The notes below the pieces were generated by a model. The model was given only the letters and a program-made list of their open reading frames with translations. It was not told where the DNA came from and did not search any database. From Herbihabitans rhizosphaerae (lineage in GTDB: Bacteria > Actinomycetota > Actinomycetes > Mycobacteriales > Pseudonocardiaceae), in NCBI RefSeq assembly GCF_004216555.1, contig NZ_SGWQ01000019.1:1-64000 (forward strand): DNA of 64,000 nt, written 5' to 3'. Within the stretch, counting starts at the first letter, position 1, and each line of letters opens with the position of its first letter. A program made the position numbers and the translations under genes. This document shows positions 25,791 to 35,237 of this stretch, one piece after another.

Positions 25791-25810
25791 GTACTTTAGC
25801 GGGCTAAAGT
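25791..25810. repeat. ACTTTAGC-GG-GCTAAAGT palindrome, copy 3
   Basis: Third identical 18-base core (25793-25810), 118 bases after copy 2 and in the same orientation, still within the 294-base spacer between the HIT gene and phoH. That spacer has no gene; the phoH promoter lies in its last 50 bases. Confidence 0.75.
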
Positions 25811-25879
25811 CCCCAGGCCCGCATTGTCGTCGGCTGTCAGGTGGTCGATTTGTCGGTGCGCGCTGTCGGGCGGGACGGC

Positions 25880-25885
25880 TAGCAT
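25880..25885 (+). promoter_or_regulatory. Likely -10 box (TAGCAT) of phoH
   Basis: TAGCAT fits TANNNT and lies about 45 bases before the TTG at 25930. It argues against a phoH start at 25708, which would lie upstream of the promoter and inside the palindrome region. Confidence 0.4.
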
Positions 25886-25929
25886 GGGGTGGACCGAACG
25901 GACGAAGCAGGAAGCAGGCACGCAGGCAA

Positions 25930-27033
<1,104 letters not shown>

Positions 27034-27036
27034 TCG

Positions 27037-27585
27037 GTGAGCATCGAGATCGCCAACGAGTCGGGCGTGGCGGTTGACGAGGCGTCCATCGTGGACGTCG
27101 CGGCGTTCGCACTGCGGAAGATGGGCGTGAGCCCGCTGGCCGAGCTGTCCGTGCGGCTTGTCGAGCTGGACGTGATGGCCGACCTGCACGAACGCTGGAT
27201 GGATCTGCCCGGTCCCACCGACGTGATGGCCTTCCCCATGGACGAGCTGGACTCCGGCCGTCCGGACTCCACCGACCCGGGGCCGGCGCTGCTCGGCGAC
27301 ATCGTGCTCTGCCCGGTGTTCGCCAAGGACCAGGCGCGCAAGGCCGGCCACAGTCTGCTGTCGGAGCTGCACCTGCTCACCGTGCACGGCACGCTGCACC
27401 TGCTCGGCTACGACCACGCCGAGCCGGCCGAGGAGCGCGAGATGTTCACGCTGCAGGGGCGAATTCTCGAGCAGTTCGCCGCCGCGAAGATCGAGGCGCG
27501 CCGCAAGGCCGCACAGCGCAGCGCCGACGACGAGGTGCTCGGCGCGGTCGGGCTCACCGAGCCGGCCAAGACCGACGAGGGCTGA
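27037..27585 (+). CDS. ybeY: Endoribonuclease YbeY
   Basis: 182 residues with the single-strand endoribonuclease signature [11 protein letters not shown] (zinc ligands His117, His121, His127) preceded by [12 protein letters not shown] and DVMAFPMDE. YbeY processes rRNA 3' ends and takes part in 70S ribosome quality control. The GTG at 27037 starts three bases after the phoH stop; the C-terminal tail beyond residue 150 is longer than in E. coli and Ala/Glu-rich, as in other actinobacteria. Confidence 0.95.
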   Translation: MSIEIANESGVAVDEASIVDVAAFALRKMGVSPLAELSVRLVELDVMADLHERWMDLPGPTDVMAFPMDELDSGRPDSTDPGPALLGDIVLCPVFAKDQARKAGHSLLSELHLLTVHGTLHLLGYDHAEPAEEREMFTLQGRILEQFAAAKIEARRKAAQRSADDEVLGAVGLTEPAKTDEG

Positions 27586-27595
27586 GCGAGGTCCG

Positions 27596-28918
27596 GTGAC
27601 GACGAACTCCGTCACGCTGTTGGTATTCGCAATCCTGCTGGTGCTCGCGGCGGGCGTGTTCGCCGGTGCGGACGCCGCGCTGTCGGCCGTGTCCCGCGCC
27701 CGCGTGGACAGTCTTGTCCGAAGTGGACGGACGGGTGCGAAGCAGCTCGCCGCGGTGGTGGCCGAGCGGCCGAGGCACATCAACCTGTTGCTGCTGCTGC
27801 GACTCGGCTGCGAACTGGCCGCCACGGTGCTGGTCACCGTGGTGTGCCTGCGCTGGATCACCCCCGGCTGGCTGGCCGTGCTCACCGCCGCGCTCGGCAT
27901 GCTCGTCGCGTCCTATGTACTCGTCGGTGTCGGGCCGAGAACCCTTGGGCGACAACATGCCTACGGCGTCGGGGTGGTGGTCGCCGGCCCGGTGCGCGCG
28001 CTCGGTCTGGTGCTCGGGCCGCTGTCCCGGCTGCTGATCCTCATCGGTAACGCGATCACGCCGGGCAAGGGATTCCGCGAGGGCCCGTTCTCCTCCGAGG
28101 TGGAGCTGCGCGAGCTGGTGGACATGGCGCAGGAGCGTGGCGTTGTGGACGCCGGCGAGCGCGAGATGATCCACTCGGTGTTCGAGCTGCGCGGCACGAT
28201 CGCGCGCGAGGTGATGGTGCCGCGCACCGAGATCGTGTGGATCGAGCACACCAAGTCCGCGCGCCAGGCGCTCGCGTTGTCGTTGCGTAGCGGGTACACC
28301 CGGCTGCCGGTGATCGGCGAGAGCGTCGACGACATCGTCGGCGTGGTGAACCTCAAGGATCTCGCCCGTGCCGCGCTGGACGTCGGGGCCGACGAGCAGC
28401 CGGACAAGTGGCCGGGCGTCGCCGACCTGATGCGGCCGGCGAACTTCCTGCCGGACACCAAGCGGCTGGACGATCTGCTGCGCGAGATGCAGGTGTCGCG
28501 CAACCACATGGCGATCGCGGTGGACGAGTACGGCGGCACGGCCGGGCTGCTCACGATCGAGGACATCCTGGAGGAGATCGTCGGCGAGATCACCGACGAG
28601 TCCGACACCGACGACCGCCCGCCGGTGGAGCACCTGGAGGACGGGATCGTGCGGGTCAGCTCGCGGCTGCCGGTCGAGGATCTTGGCGAGCTGTTCGACG
28701 TGGAGCTGGACGACAACGACGTGGAGACGGTCGGCGGGCTGCTCGCCCAACGGCTGGGACGGGTGCCGCTGCCGGGCGCGGAGGCGGAGATCAACGGGCT
28801 ACGGTTGCGGGCTGAGGGCGGTAAGGACAACCGGGGACGCGTGCGGATCACCGCGGTCGTGGTGCGGCGAACCAATGGTGCGCCCCGGGAGACGGAGAGG
28901 AGCACCGACGGTGGCTGA
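27596..28918 (+). CDS. CNNM/CBS-domain membrane protein (CorC/HlyC family)
   Basis: 440 residues: an N-terminal CNNM/DUF21 domain with four hydrophobic helices (to ~residue 150), the EVELRELVDMAQERGVVDAGEREMI hinge, two CBS domains (EVMVPRTEIVW, YTRLPVIGESVDDIVGVVNLKDL, VDEYGGTAGLLTIEDILEEIVGEI) and a C-terminal CorC_HlyC transporter-associated domain (VETVGGLLAQRLGRVPLPG). Likely a Mg2+/Co2+ efflux or regulation protein. It overlaps the next gene by eight bases and follows ybeY, the usual gene order. Confidence 0.94.
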   Translation: MTTNSVTLLVFAILLVLAAGVFAGADAALSAVSRARVDSLVRSGRTGAKQLAAVVAERPRHINLLLLLRLGCELAATVLVTVVCLRWITPGWLAVLTAALGMLVASYVLVGVGPRTLGRQHAYGVGVVVAGPVRALGLVLGPLSRLLILIGNAITPGKGFREGPFSSEVELRELVDMAQERGVVDAGEREMIHSVFELRGTIAREVMVPRTEIVWIEHTKSARQALALSLRSGYTRLPVIGESVDDIVGVVNLKDLARAALDVGADEQPDKWPGVADLMRPANFLPDTKRLDDLLREMQVSRNHMAIAVDEYGGTAGLLTIEDILEEIVGEITDESDTDDRPPVEHLEDGIVRVSSRLPVEDLGELFDVELDDNDVETVGGLLAQRLGRVPLPGAEAEINGLRLRAEGGKDNRGRVRITAVVVRRTNGAPRETERSTDGG

Positions 28919-29240
28919 CCTGGACCCGGAGGACGCCAAGATCATCACCTTGGCCCGGTCGACGCGGGCGCGCACTGGGGCGGCGGAGGGGGCGGCGGTG
29001 CGGGACACCGACGGGCGCACGTACACGGCGGGCACGGTCGCGCTGTCCTCGTTGAAGCTCACCGCGTTGCAGGCCGCCGTCGCTGCTGCTGTTTCCAGTG
29101 GGGCGCAAGGGATCGAGGCGGCCGCGGTGGTGTCATCGTCCACTGTGGACGCTGACTCGCTGGCCGCTGTGCGGGAGCTGGCGTCGTCCGCGCCGGTGTT
29201 CGTTGCCGACGCTTCGGGCGAGGTTCGGGACACCCTGTAG
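28911..29240 (+). CDS. Small cytidine-deaminase-like conserved protein
   Basis: 109 residues (LDPEDAKIITLARSTRARTGAAEGAAVRD..., LKLTALQAAVAAAVSSGA), matching in size and position the conserved gene found between corC and era in mycobacteria and relatives, often annotated as a cytidine-deaminase-like protein. The catalytic H/C-x-E and C-x-x-C motifs of true cytidine deaminases are absent, so it is probably not an active deaminase. The GTG at 28911 overlaps the previous gene by eight bases. Confidence 0.82.
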   Translation: MADLDPEDAKIITLARSTRARTGAAEGAAVRDTDGRTYTAGTVALSSLKLTALQAAVAAAVSSGAQGIEAAAVVSSSTVDADSLAAVRELASSAPVFVADASGEVRDTL

Positions 29241-29241
29241 C

Positions 29242-29904
29242 TCAGGGCTTCGGGAAGAGTGTGGCCATTTCGGCGAGCGCTTCGAGCAGTTCCTCGTCGG
29301 GTGATCCGGTGACCGTTGCCGCTTCGGCGATCGTGACGCGGGTGCGGGTCGAGTCGTAGTCGGCGCCGTCGAACTTGGCGTGGGGGGCGCCGAGCAGGGC
29401 GGCGGTCTTCGGGAGGATGTTGCCGGTGCCGTCCTTGTCGATCAGGTCCTGCAGCTTGCGGGCATCGCGGGAGGTGTTCATCTCGACCCAGGCGACGGCG
29501 ACCACGATGGTGTCGCCGCCGTCTTGGAGCGTGACGATGAAACGGTCGAGTGACTTGCAGCGGTTGCGCAGGAAGAATTCGCGCACTTCGTCGTAGGAGA
29601 CGGCGGCGCACAGCAGATGGTTCTCTGTTCGATCTTGGAGCTTCTTGAGGCCGCTGCGGCGCCACGTGTCGTCGCGGTCGCCTTTGCGTGCTGAGCTTTT
29701 GCCCTTGTCGGTGCGGGCTTTCGCCTTCGCTGTCCTCGCGCGAGCGGCGTTCTGCGCGAGCGGCGATCCGGCCGAGGCAGCGCCACTGCTGACTGCGGCG
29801 CCGCCTCCGCTCGCCAGCACGGTGCCGCTCAGCGCCACCCCGGCGACTGCTCCGGCTCCCCACTTCTTCGCGAATCGACCTTGACTGTCACGCGGTTGCC
29901 CCAT
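29242..29904 (-). CDS. Hypothetical protein with N-terminal membrane or export segment
   Basis: 220 residues, not assigned to a family. The start MGQPRDSQGRFAKKWG is followed by a hydrophobic stretch (AGAVAGVALSGTVLASGG) that may be a weak TM or signal segment, then a basic Ala/Lys linker (~residues 50-80) and a globular domain with LLCAAVSYDEVREFFLRNRC and VAVAWVEMN. It runs against the core operon and sits, with the HNH gene, between the deaminase-like gene and era, genes that are adjacent in relatives, so it is an inserted gene. Confidence 0.7.
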   Translation of the reverse strand: MGQPRDSQGRFAKKWGAGAVAGVALSGTVLASGGGAAVSSGAASAGSPLAQNAARARTAKAKARTDKGKSSARKGDRDDTWRRSGLKKLQDRTENHLLCAAVSYDEVREFFLRNRCKSLDRFIVTLQDGGDTIVVAVAWVEMNTSRDARKLQDLIDKDGTGNILPKTAALLGAPHAKFDGADYDSTRTRVTIAEAATVTGSPDEELLEALAEMATLFPKP

Positions 29905-30136
29905 GATCGCTCTCCCCAGTGCGTGAATTCTCGATCATCGCGTTGGGGGAGGCACGGCGCATCGGCCGATCTGGTGGTGTGGTTGCTCCGTTCGAGGGGT
30001 AATCGGCGTTCTCAGGTGCACTTTCTGTCGTTTGGCTGCCGCGCCGGTCGCCCTTTTGTGGTTTGGACATCGTGGGGGTGGCAAGGCGACCGGCTTGCCA
30101 CCGGAATGGAGGACGCCATTTTCGTGGATTAGCCGG

Positions 30137-30142
30137 TAGAAT
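30137..30142 (+). promoter_or_regulatory. Leaderless -10 box (TAGAAT) of the HNH gene
   Basis: TAGAAT followed by exactly six bases and the GTG at 30149, the spacing of leaderless actinobacterial transcripts. The same CGGTAGAAT-N5-6-start layout precedes the partial gene at 78-1. The rest of the 29905-30148 spacer contains a GCAAGgcgaccggCTTGC hairpin (30081 area) but no gene. Confidence 0.6.
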
Positions 30143-30148
30143 TGTGGT

Positions 30149-31390
30149 GTGTTGGTAATAGGTTCGGAGATGTCTTGGGACGCGGTTTTGGAGGCCGCGC
30201 CTCGGGAGTTTGGGGCGCCTGATTTTGATTGGGCGGATGGACCGTTTCGTGCCGATGAGGCCAGTGTTTTGGCGGAGCTGGAAATAGTTCAGAAGGGTAA
30301 GGCTGCGTTGCAGGCGCGGGAGGTTCATCTGCTGGCGCAGTACAGTCAGATGCGGGCCGCGCGGGGTGTGTCGAAATACGTGTCCGAAGAGGTCGGGGAG
30401 CATCTGGATTGGTCGCCTGGGCACGCCGCACGCCAGCTGTCGGTCTCCGAAGGTTTGGTGACGCGGCAGCCGCAGACGTTGGCCGCGTTGGAGCGTGGTG
30501 AGGTGGATTGGGCGAAGGCTCGCGCGATGTATGAGGTCTGCCGTCCGCTCACCGTGGAGCACGCTCAGGAGGTGGAGGCCGGTGTGCTGGCTGATGTGCC
30601 GCGCTTCTACAAGAGCTTGCGGGACAAGGCGAACCGGTGGGTGAAGAAGGTTGACCCGGATGGTGCGGAGCAGCGTCGGTTGGCGCGGCGCAAGGATCGG
30701 TGTGTCACCTTCACTCGGGAAGACGACGGCGAGGCCTTCCTCGGCATTCGGGGACCGGTGGAGCAGTTGTATCCCGCGTATGTGCGGATCGATCAGCACG
30801 CCCGCCGGTTGAAGCAGCAAGGTGACACCCGCAGCCTGGATCAGTTGCGGTTCGATGTGGCGATGGATTTCCTGTGTGGCGAGAACAGTTCGCATATCAA
30901 GACGATTGTGTGGGTGACGGTTCCGCACACGACGCTGTTGGGTGTGGACGACAAGCCTGGTGAGCTGGTTGGGGTGGATTCGCTACCTGCGCAGGTGGTG
31001 CGGGAGTTGGCGGCCGATCCGAAATCGACTTGGCGGCGAATTCTCTATGATCCGGCGAGCGGGATGATCACCGATGTGGGGCGGAAACGGTATCCGCCGG
31101 CGGCGATGAGCGAGAACGTTCGACTGCGACATCCACGATGCACCCATCCCGGATGCAACCGGCCCTCGACCCGCTGCCAGATTGACCATACGATCCGGCA
31201 CGCCGATTACGGGCACACCTGCCTGTGCAACCTCAACCCACGTTGCGAGCGGCACAACCTGTGCAAGGAACAGCCCGGCTGGCACGTCGAACAGCCGGAG
31301 CCGGACGTGGTGATCACTCGCAGCCCGTTGGGCCGCGAAGTCACCGTGCGGGCCGAACCCATCGCCGACCCGGACCCACCGCCCTACTGA
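30149..31390 (+). CDS. HNH endonuclease-signature protein with DUF222 (13E12 family)
   Basis: 413 residues: an N-terminal DUF222 region (~20-290; helical, with the typical YSQMRAARGVSKYVSEEVGEHL) and a C-terminal HNH nuclease motif, RHPRCTHPGCNRP ... CQIDHTIRHADYGHTCLCNLNPRCERHNLCK, which has the paired Cys zinc ligands and the H-N-H residues. This is the 13E12 repeat family that is present in many copies in mycobacteria and other actinomycetes; role unknown, perhaps mobile. The leaderless GTG at 30149 is preferred over the ATG at 30170. It interrupts the corC-era gene order. Confidence 0.9.
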   Translation: MLVIGSEMSWDAVLEAAPREFGAPDFDWADGPFRADEASVLAELEIVQKGKAALQAREVHLLAQYSQMRAARGVSKYVSEEVGEHLDWSPGHAARQLSVSEGLVTRQPQTLAALERGEVDWAKARAMYEVCRPLTVEHAQEVEAGVLADVPRFYKSLRDKANRWVKKVDPDGAEQRRLARRKDRCVTFTREDDGEAFLGIRGPVEQLYPAYVRIDQHARRLKQQGDTRSLDQLRFDVAMDFLCGENSSHIKTIVWVTVPHTTLLGVDDKPGELVGVDSLPAQVVRELAADPKSTWRRILYDPASGMITDVGRKRYPPAAMSENVRLRHPRCTHPGCNRPSTRCQIDHTIRHADYGHTCLCNLNPRCERHNLCKEQPGWHVEQPEPDVVITRSPLGREVTVRAEPIADPDPPPY

Positions 31391-31401
31391 GGGCGCACAA
31401 C

Positions 31402-32331
31402 ATGTCCATAAGCGACAATGAGTCGATGATCAGTCCTGAGGGCCACCGTTCCGGGTTCGCGTGTTTCGTCGGCCGCCCCAACGCCGGCAAGTCGACGCTG
31501 ACCAACGCGCTGGTCGGCAGCAAGGTCGCCATCACCTCGGACAAGCCGCAGACCACGCGGCACGCGATCCGCGGCATCGTGCACCGCGACGACGCCCAAC
31601 TGGTGATCGTGGACACCCCCGGCCTGCACCGGCCGCGCACCCTGCTCGGGCAGCGGCTCAACGACGTCGTGCGCGAGACCTGGGCCGAGGTGGACGTGAT
31701 CGGCCTGTGCGTGCCGGCCAACGAGAAGGTCGGCCCCGGCGACAAGTTCATCGCCAACGAGCTGTCCAAGGTCGCCAAGCGCACCCCCGTGATCGGCGTG
31801 GTCACCAAGACCGACCTCGCCAAGCCGGAACAGGTCGCCGAGCAACTGGTGGCACTGCAGGACGTCATGGAATTCGCCGAGCTGGTGCCGGTGTCCGCGG
31901 TGGACGGGTTCCAGGTGAACACGCTGGCCGACCTGTTCGTTGCCCGCCTCCCGGAAGGCCCGCAGCTCTACCCGGGTGGCGAACTCACCGACGAGCCGGA
32001 GGCGACGCTGGTCGCCGAGCTGATCCGGGAGGCCGCGCTGGACGGTGTGCGCGACGAACTCCCGCACTCGATCGCGGTGGCCGTCGAGGAGATGGGGCCG
32101 CGCGAGGGGCGCGACGACCTCGTGGATATCTACGCGTTTCTCTATGTCGAACGGTCGTCGCAGAAGGGGATCGTGCTCGGGCACCACGGCGAACGCCTGA
32201 AGAAAGTGGGCGCCGAGGCACGCCGGCACATCGAGGCGCTGCTCGGCAGCAAGGTCTACCTCAACCTGCACATCAAGGTGGCCAAAGACTGGCAGCGCGA
32301 TCCGAAACAGTTGCGCCGCTTGGGTTTCTAG
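31402..32331 (+). CDS. era: GTPase Era
   Basis: 309 residues: GTPase domain with G1 GRPNAGKST, G2 TTRHAIRG, G3 DTPGLHRP, G4 TKTD and G5-like VSAVDG, followed by the KH domain (VYLNLHIKVAKDWQRDPKQLRRLGF at the end). Era binds the 3' end of 16S rRNA and acts in small-subunit maturation and cell-cycle control. ATG 31402 starts 11 bases after the HNH stop; the TetR gene on the other strand ends four bases inside its stop. Confidence 0.96.
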   Translation: MSISDNESMISPEGHRSGFACFVGRPNAGKSTLTNALVGSKVAITSDKPQTTRHAIRGIVHRDDAQLVIVDTPGLHRPRTLLGQRLNDVVRETWAEVDVIGLCVPANEKVGPGDKFIANELSKVAKRTPVIGVVTKTDLAKPEQVAEQLVALQDVMEFAELVPVSAVDGFQVNTLADLFVARLPEGPQLYPGGELTDEPEATLVAELIREAALDGVRDELPHSIAVAVEEMGPREGRDDLVDIYAFLYVERSSQKGIVLGHHGERLKKVGAEARRHIEALLGSKVYLNLHIKVAKDWQRDPKQLRRLGF

Positions 32332-32915
32332 CTCGCCAGGCCGGCGAGGAAGTTGTCCAGGAGGGTGACTTGGCGGGCTCGGGGGAGCTTGCGCGGGTCG
32401 AACAGCGCCTGCACCACCAGACCGTGGGCGAACGCGGCGGCGGTCACCACCAGATCGTCGGCGTCCACTGTGGACGGTAGTTGGCCGAGCCGCTGGGCGG
32501 CCACGACATGAGGCAGTAGGCGCTCGCGCCAGCGGCGGTAGCGCGCCTTTTGCACGGCGCCCCGCTCCGGGTCGGACAGCGCGCCGTCCCACGAGCTGAC
32601 CCACACCCGGTTCATCGTGGCGGCGTCCTTGTCCAGCACCAGCACGTCGAGCAGTGCGGCCCGCAATGCTGGCAACCCGTCAGCCGGCGGGGTGCGGAGC
32701 TTCCGCGTGTCGGTGCGCTCCTCGGCGACGTCCAGCGCGTAGGCGATCAGCGCGCGCTTGTCGGCGAAGTAGTGGGTGAGCAGGCCCGTGGTCGCGCCCA
32801 ACTCATCGGCCACCGCGCGCATGGTCAAGCCACCGAAGCCGTGCGCGGCCAGCACCCGCCAGACCGCCTCGGACACCTCGCGGCGGCGTGCGTCGTGATC
32901 TCCTCGTGCCGGCAC
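32328..32915 (-). CDS. TetR-family transcriptional regulator
   Basis: 195 residues: an N-terminal HTH (EAVWRVLAAHGFGGLTMRAVADELGATTGLLTHYFADKRAL, in the usual TetR spacing; shown here only by its key residues) and an all-helical ligand-binding domain typical of the BetI/TetR_C_6 branch. GTG 32915 is preceded by GAGGAG. Divergent from the GNAT gene, with a palindromic operator candidate in the 65-base spacer, so it likely controls itself and perhaps the acetyltransferase. The signal is unknown. Confidence 0.92.
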   Translation of the reverse strand: MPARGDHDARRREVSEAVWRVLAAHGFGGLTMRAVADELGATTGLLTHYFADKRALIAYALDVAEERTDTRKLRTPPADGLPALRAALLDVLVLDKDAATMNRVWVSSWDGALSDPERGAVQKARYRRWRERLLPHVVAAQRLGQLPSTVDADDLVVTAAAFAHGLVVQALFDPRKLPRARQVTLLDNFLAGLAS

Positions 32916-32941
32916 GTGTGCTCCTCTCTCGTTGACGGGTA

Positions 32942-32953
32942 TGGTACGTACCA
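32942..32953. promoter_or_regulatory. Palindromic operator candidate for the TetR regulator
   Basis: TGGTACGTACCA is a perfect 12-base palindrome in the TetR/GNAT spacer, followed by a second palindrome, AAACGTTT (32953-32960). The complement contains TACCAT, a possible -10 for the tetR gene, so binding would block it. A similar CGTACGCGTACG lies before the other TetR gene at 61604. Confidence 0.5.
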
Positions 32954-32980
32954 AACGTTTGTTATGCACTGGGAGGTGCG

Positions 32981-33526
32981 ATGCTGACCTGGGAGCTCGT
33001 CGACGGCGTCGAGCTGCGGCCGCTGGAACCGTGGCAGGACGAGGCGTTCGCCGCGCACGTGGCCGCCGAGCGCGCACACCTGTCACCCTGGCTGCCGTGG
33101 GCGACCACGATCGTGGACGCGCCGACCGCGCGCGAGCTGCTGGCGACCTACGCCGACCGGTCGGCGCGCGACGAGGGCCGGCTGTACGGCATCTGGCGCG
33201 GCGAGGCGATGGCCGGCGGCACGCTGTTCCGCGTCTGGGAGAAGCGGACCGGCGTGTGCGAGATCGGCGTCTGGCTAGCCGAATCCGAGCAGGGCAACGG
33301 GATCGTCACCCGAGCCGTGCGCCGCATGATCGACTACGCGCTGCGCGAACGCGGCATGCACCGCGTCGAATGGCGATGCTCGCCGGACAACGAGCGCAGC
33401 GCGGCGGTCGCCAAACGGCTCGGCTTCACCCTGGACGGCGTGCTGCGCGAGGTGTTCCCGGTCGGCGGGCGGCGGCAGGACGCCCAGGTCTGGTCGTTGC
33501 TCGCCCGCGAGTGGTCAGGCCGGTGA
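32981..33526 (+). CDS. GNAT-family N-acetyltransferase (RimJ/RimL type)
   Basis: 181 residues with the RimJ/RimL pattern: VELRPLEPWQDEAFAAHVAAER at the start, GIWLAESEQGNGIVTRAV-type acetyl-CoA loop (Q-G-N-G), and CSPDNERSAAVAKRLGFTLDG at the end. It transfers an acetyl group from acetyl-CoA to an N-terminus or small-molecule amine; the target is unknown. Upstream GGGAGG supports the ATG. Its last 12 bases overlap the convergent methyltransferase gene. Confidence 0.92.
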   Translation: MLTWELVDGVELRPLEPWQDEAFAAHVAAERAHLSPWLPWATTIVDAPTARELLATYADRSARDEGRLYGIWRGEAMAGGTLFRVWEKRTGVCEIGVWLAESEQGNGIVTRAVRRMIDYALRERGMHRVEWRCSPDNERSAAVAKRLGFTLDGVLREVFPVGGRRQDAQVWSLLAREWSGR

Positions 33527-34207
33527 GCACGCCAGCAACTGATCGCCGCCCGGGATGTAGGTGGCCATGGTCTGGCGAACCTCGGTACTGATTCCCTTGT
33601 CCGCCAAGGCTTTCCGCACGTCGTCCAGCTTGGGGTACAGGGTGGAGACGCTGTCCACGAGCGGGTAGACGCGCACCTCGCCGTCGGTCACGCGCACCAG
33701 CTCGGTGATCCCGGCGATGTGGTCGTCCACATCGAGCAGGTGTGGATAGGTGAACAGCAGGTGGCTGGTCACCGCGAGCCGGAAGTGCTTGTCCGGAAAG
33801 GGAAGTCGCGGCAGCGCACCGGCGACGTAGTGCGCGGGATTCGCGGCGAGATCGGCGAGGAAGTAGTCGGCGGCGACCTCGAAGGTGCGCAGCAGCGCAC
33901 CGGGCGAGCCGAGATAGTCCCAGTTCGTCGGGCCGTCCGGCTTGAGCCAGCCGGTCAGCGCGTCGTGGTCGGCGCGGATCCGCGCCGTGATCGCGCTGTG
34001 CGACTCGGCGTACAGCGGGTCGACGCTGACCACTTCGCCGCCCCTGGCCCGCACCTGGGCGCCGAACGGCGACGCGCCCGCCGCGCAGTCCAGGATCGGC
34101 CCGCCGGTGATCTCCTCATCGGTCAGTCCGAACATGTTGCGGTAGTCGGGCAGCGGGCGTGACGTCACGACGAGCCGTGGCACTGGCTTGCTGGAGCTGT
34201 CGGACAC
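33515..34207 (-). CDS. Class I SAM-dependent methyltransferase-like protein
   Basis: 230 residues. A glycine-rich motif I, ILDCAAGASPFGAQV, is followed by an acidic motif at the end of the second strand (VSVDPLY) and a FRLAVTSHLLF region like motif IV. The target-recognition part is not recognisable, and the substrate is unknown. It is inserted between era and recO together with TetR and GNAT; these three are not in that position in other actinobacteria. Start codon 34207 begins MSDSSSKP; the last 12 bases overlap GNAT. Confidence 0.75.
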   Translation of the reverse strand: MSDSSSKPVPRLVVTSRPLPDYRNMFGLTDEEITGGPILDCAAGASPFGAQVRARGGEVVSVDPLYAESHSAITARIRADHDALTGWLKPDGPTNWDYLGSPGALLRTFEVAADYFLADLAANPAHYVAGALPRLPFPDKHFRLAVTSHLLFTYPHLLDVDDHIAGITELVRVTDGEVRVYPLVDSVSTLYPKLDDVRKALADKGISTEVRQTMATYIPGGDQLLACSPA

Positions 34208-34272
34208 CGAGGTCCCCCTTCATAGCGGCGTTGCGCCGATCGGTTGTCACCCGGTGGTGCGAACATGGGCAC

Positions 34273-35028
34273 ATGAACCTGTACCGCGACACCGGGGTGG
34301 TGCTGCGCGTGCAGAAACTCGGCGAGGCCGACCGGATCATCACGCTGCTCACCCGCCGCACCGGCAAGGTGCGCGCCGTGGCCAGGGGCGTGCGGCGCAC
34401 CAAGTCCCGGTTCGGCGCGAGGGTCGAGCCGTTCTGTCACGTCGATGTCCAGTTCTACACGGGGCGCACGCTGGACGTGATCACCCAGGTGGAGACGGTG
34501 GACGCGTTCTCAGCCGGCATCGTCGGCGACTACCAGCGGTACACCTCGGCGTGCGCGATCCTGGAGACGGCCGACCGGCTCGCCGGCGAGGAGAAGGAGC
34601 CCGTGCTGCGGCTGTACATGCTGGTCGCCGGCGCGCTGCGGGCACTGTCCGCGGGCGAGCGCGACCCGTCGCTGGTGCTGGACGCGTTCCTGCTGCGGGC
34701 CATGGCGTTCGCGGGCTGGGAACCCGCCGTCACCGAGTGTGCCCGCTGTGGTGTGCCGGGCCCGCACTCGTCGTTCAGCGTCGCCGGCGGGGGAGCGGTG
34801 TGCACCGGCTGCCGTCCGCCCGGGTCGGCCCGCCCGTCCGCGGAGACGTTCTCGCTGCTCGCCGCGCTCATGCACGGCGACTGGGAGTGCGCCGAGGCCA
34901 GCGGCTCGGTCGCCCGCCGTGACACCAGCGGGCTCGTCGCCGCGCACCTGCAGTGGCACCTGGAGCGGCAGCTGCGCACCCTGCCCCTGGTGGAACGGCG
35001 TGGGCGCGAGGAAACCGCCGCCACCTAG
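34273..35028 (+). CDS. recO: DNA repair protein RecO
   Basis: 251 residues: N-terminal OB fold (LYRDTGVVLRVQKLGEADRIITLLTR; TGKVRAVARGVRRTKSRFGARVEP) and a helical C-terminal domain with a four-Cys zinc finger (CARCGVP ... CTGCRPP). RecO loads RecA onto SSB-coated DNA in the RecFOR gap-repair pathway. ATG 34273 matches the family start. It overlaps by four bases a small ORF on the other strand, and is followed by uppS as in all relatives. Confidence 0.95.
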   Translation: MNLYRDTGVVLRVQKLGEADRIITLLTRRTGKVRAVARGVRRTKSRFGARVEPFCHVDVQFYTGRTLDVITQVETVDAFSAGIVGDYQRYTSACAILETADRLAGEEKEPVLRLYMLVAGALRALSAGERDPSLVLDAFLLRAMAFAGWEPAVTECARCGVPGPHSSFSVAGGGAVCTGCRPPGSARPSAETFSLLAALMHGDWECAEASGSVARRDTSGLVAAHLQWHLERQLRTLPLVERRGREETAAT

Positions 35029-35138
35029 AGGTCACGCGAATTGGGCGAATGCCTGCTGCGCGGGGCAAGCAGCGGCGATCTACTGATCTTTGTCAGCGTC
35101 GTCGGCCATGCCAAGTACAACTGCCCGGTACGTGACAT
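35025..35138 (-). CDS. Possible small protein (37 residues) with a perfect ribosome site
   Basis: The spacer between recO and uppS (35029-35237) encodes [18 protein letters not shown]... (37 residues, ending NSRDL) on the minus strand. Its ATG at 35138 is preceded by AAGGAGGAGG, the best ribosome-binding site in the window, at five to seven bases. The stop overlaps the recO stop on the other strand. A GGTAACACT upstream could serve as a promoter. It may be a real small protein or a leader peptide; no homolog can be judged by eye. Confidence 0.4.
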   Translation of the reverse strand: MSRTGQLYLAWPTTLTKISRSPLLAPRSRHSPNSRDL

Positions 35139-35224
35139 GGCCTCCTCCTTGCTCCGAGTGTTACCCCCGCGAGACTGACTCCCGCTCGCGACGGCAGCCC
35201 CAATCCGCGTAACCTCATAGCCAC

Positions 35225-35230
35225 TACTGT
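35225..35230 (+). promoter_or_regulatory. Leaderless -10 box (TACTGT) of uppS
   Basis: TACTGT followed by seven bases and the ATG at 35238. The spacing fits a leaderless transcript and supports ATG 35238 over the upstream GTG at 35229, which would lie inside the box. Confidence 0.5.
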
Positions 35231-35237
35231 GCGAGGC

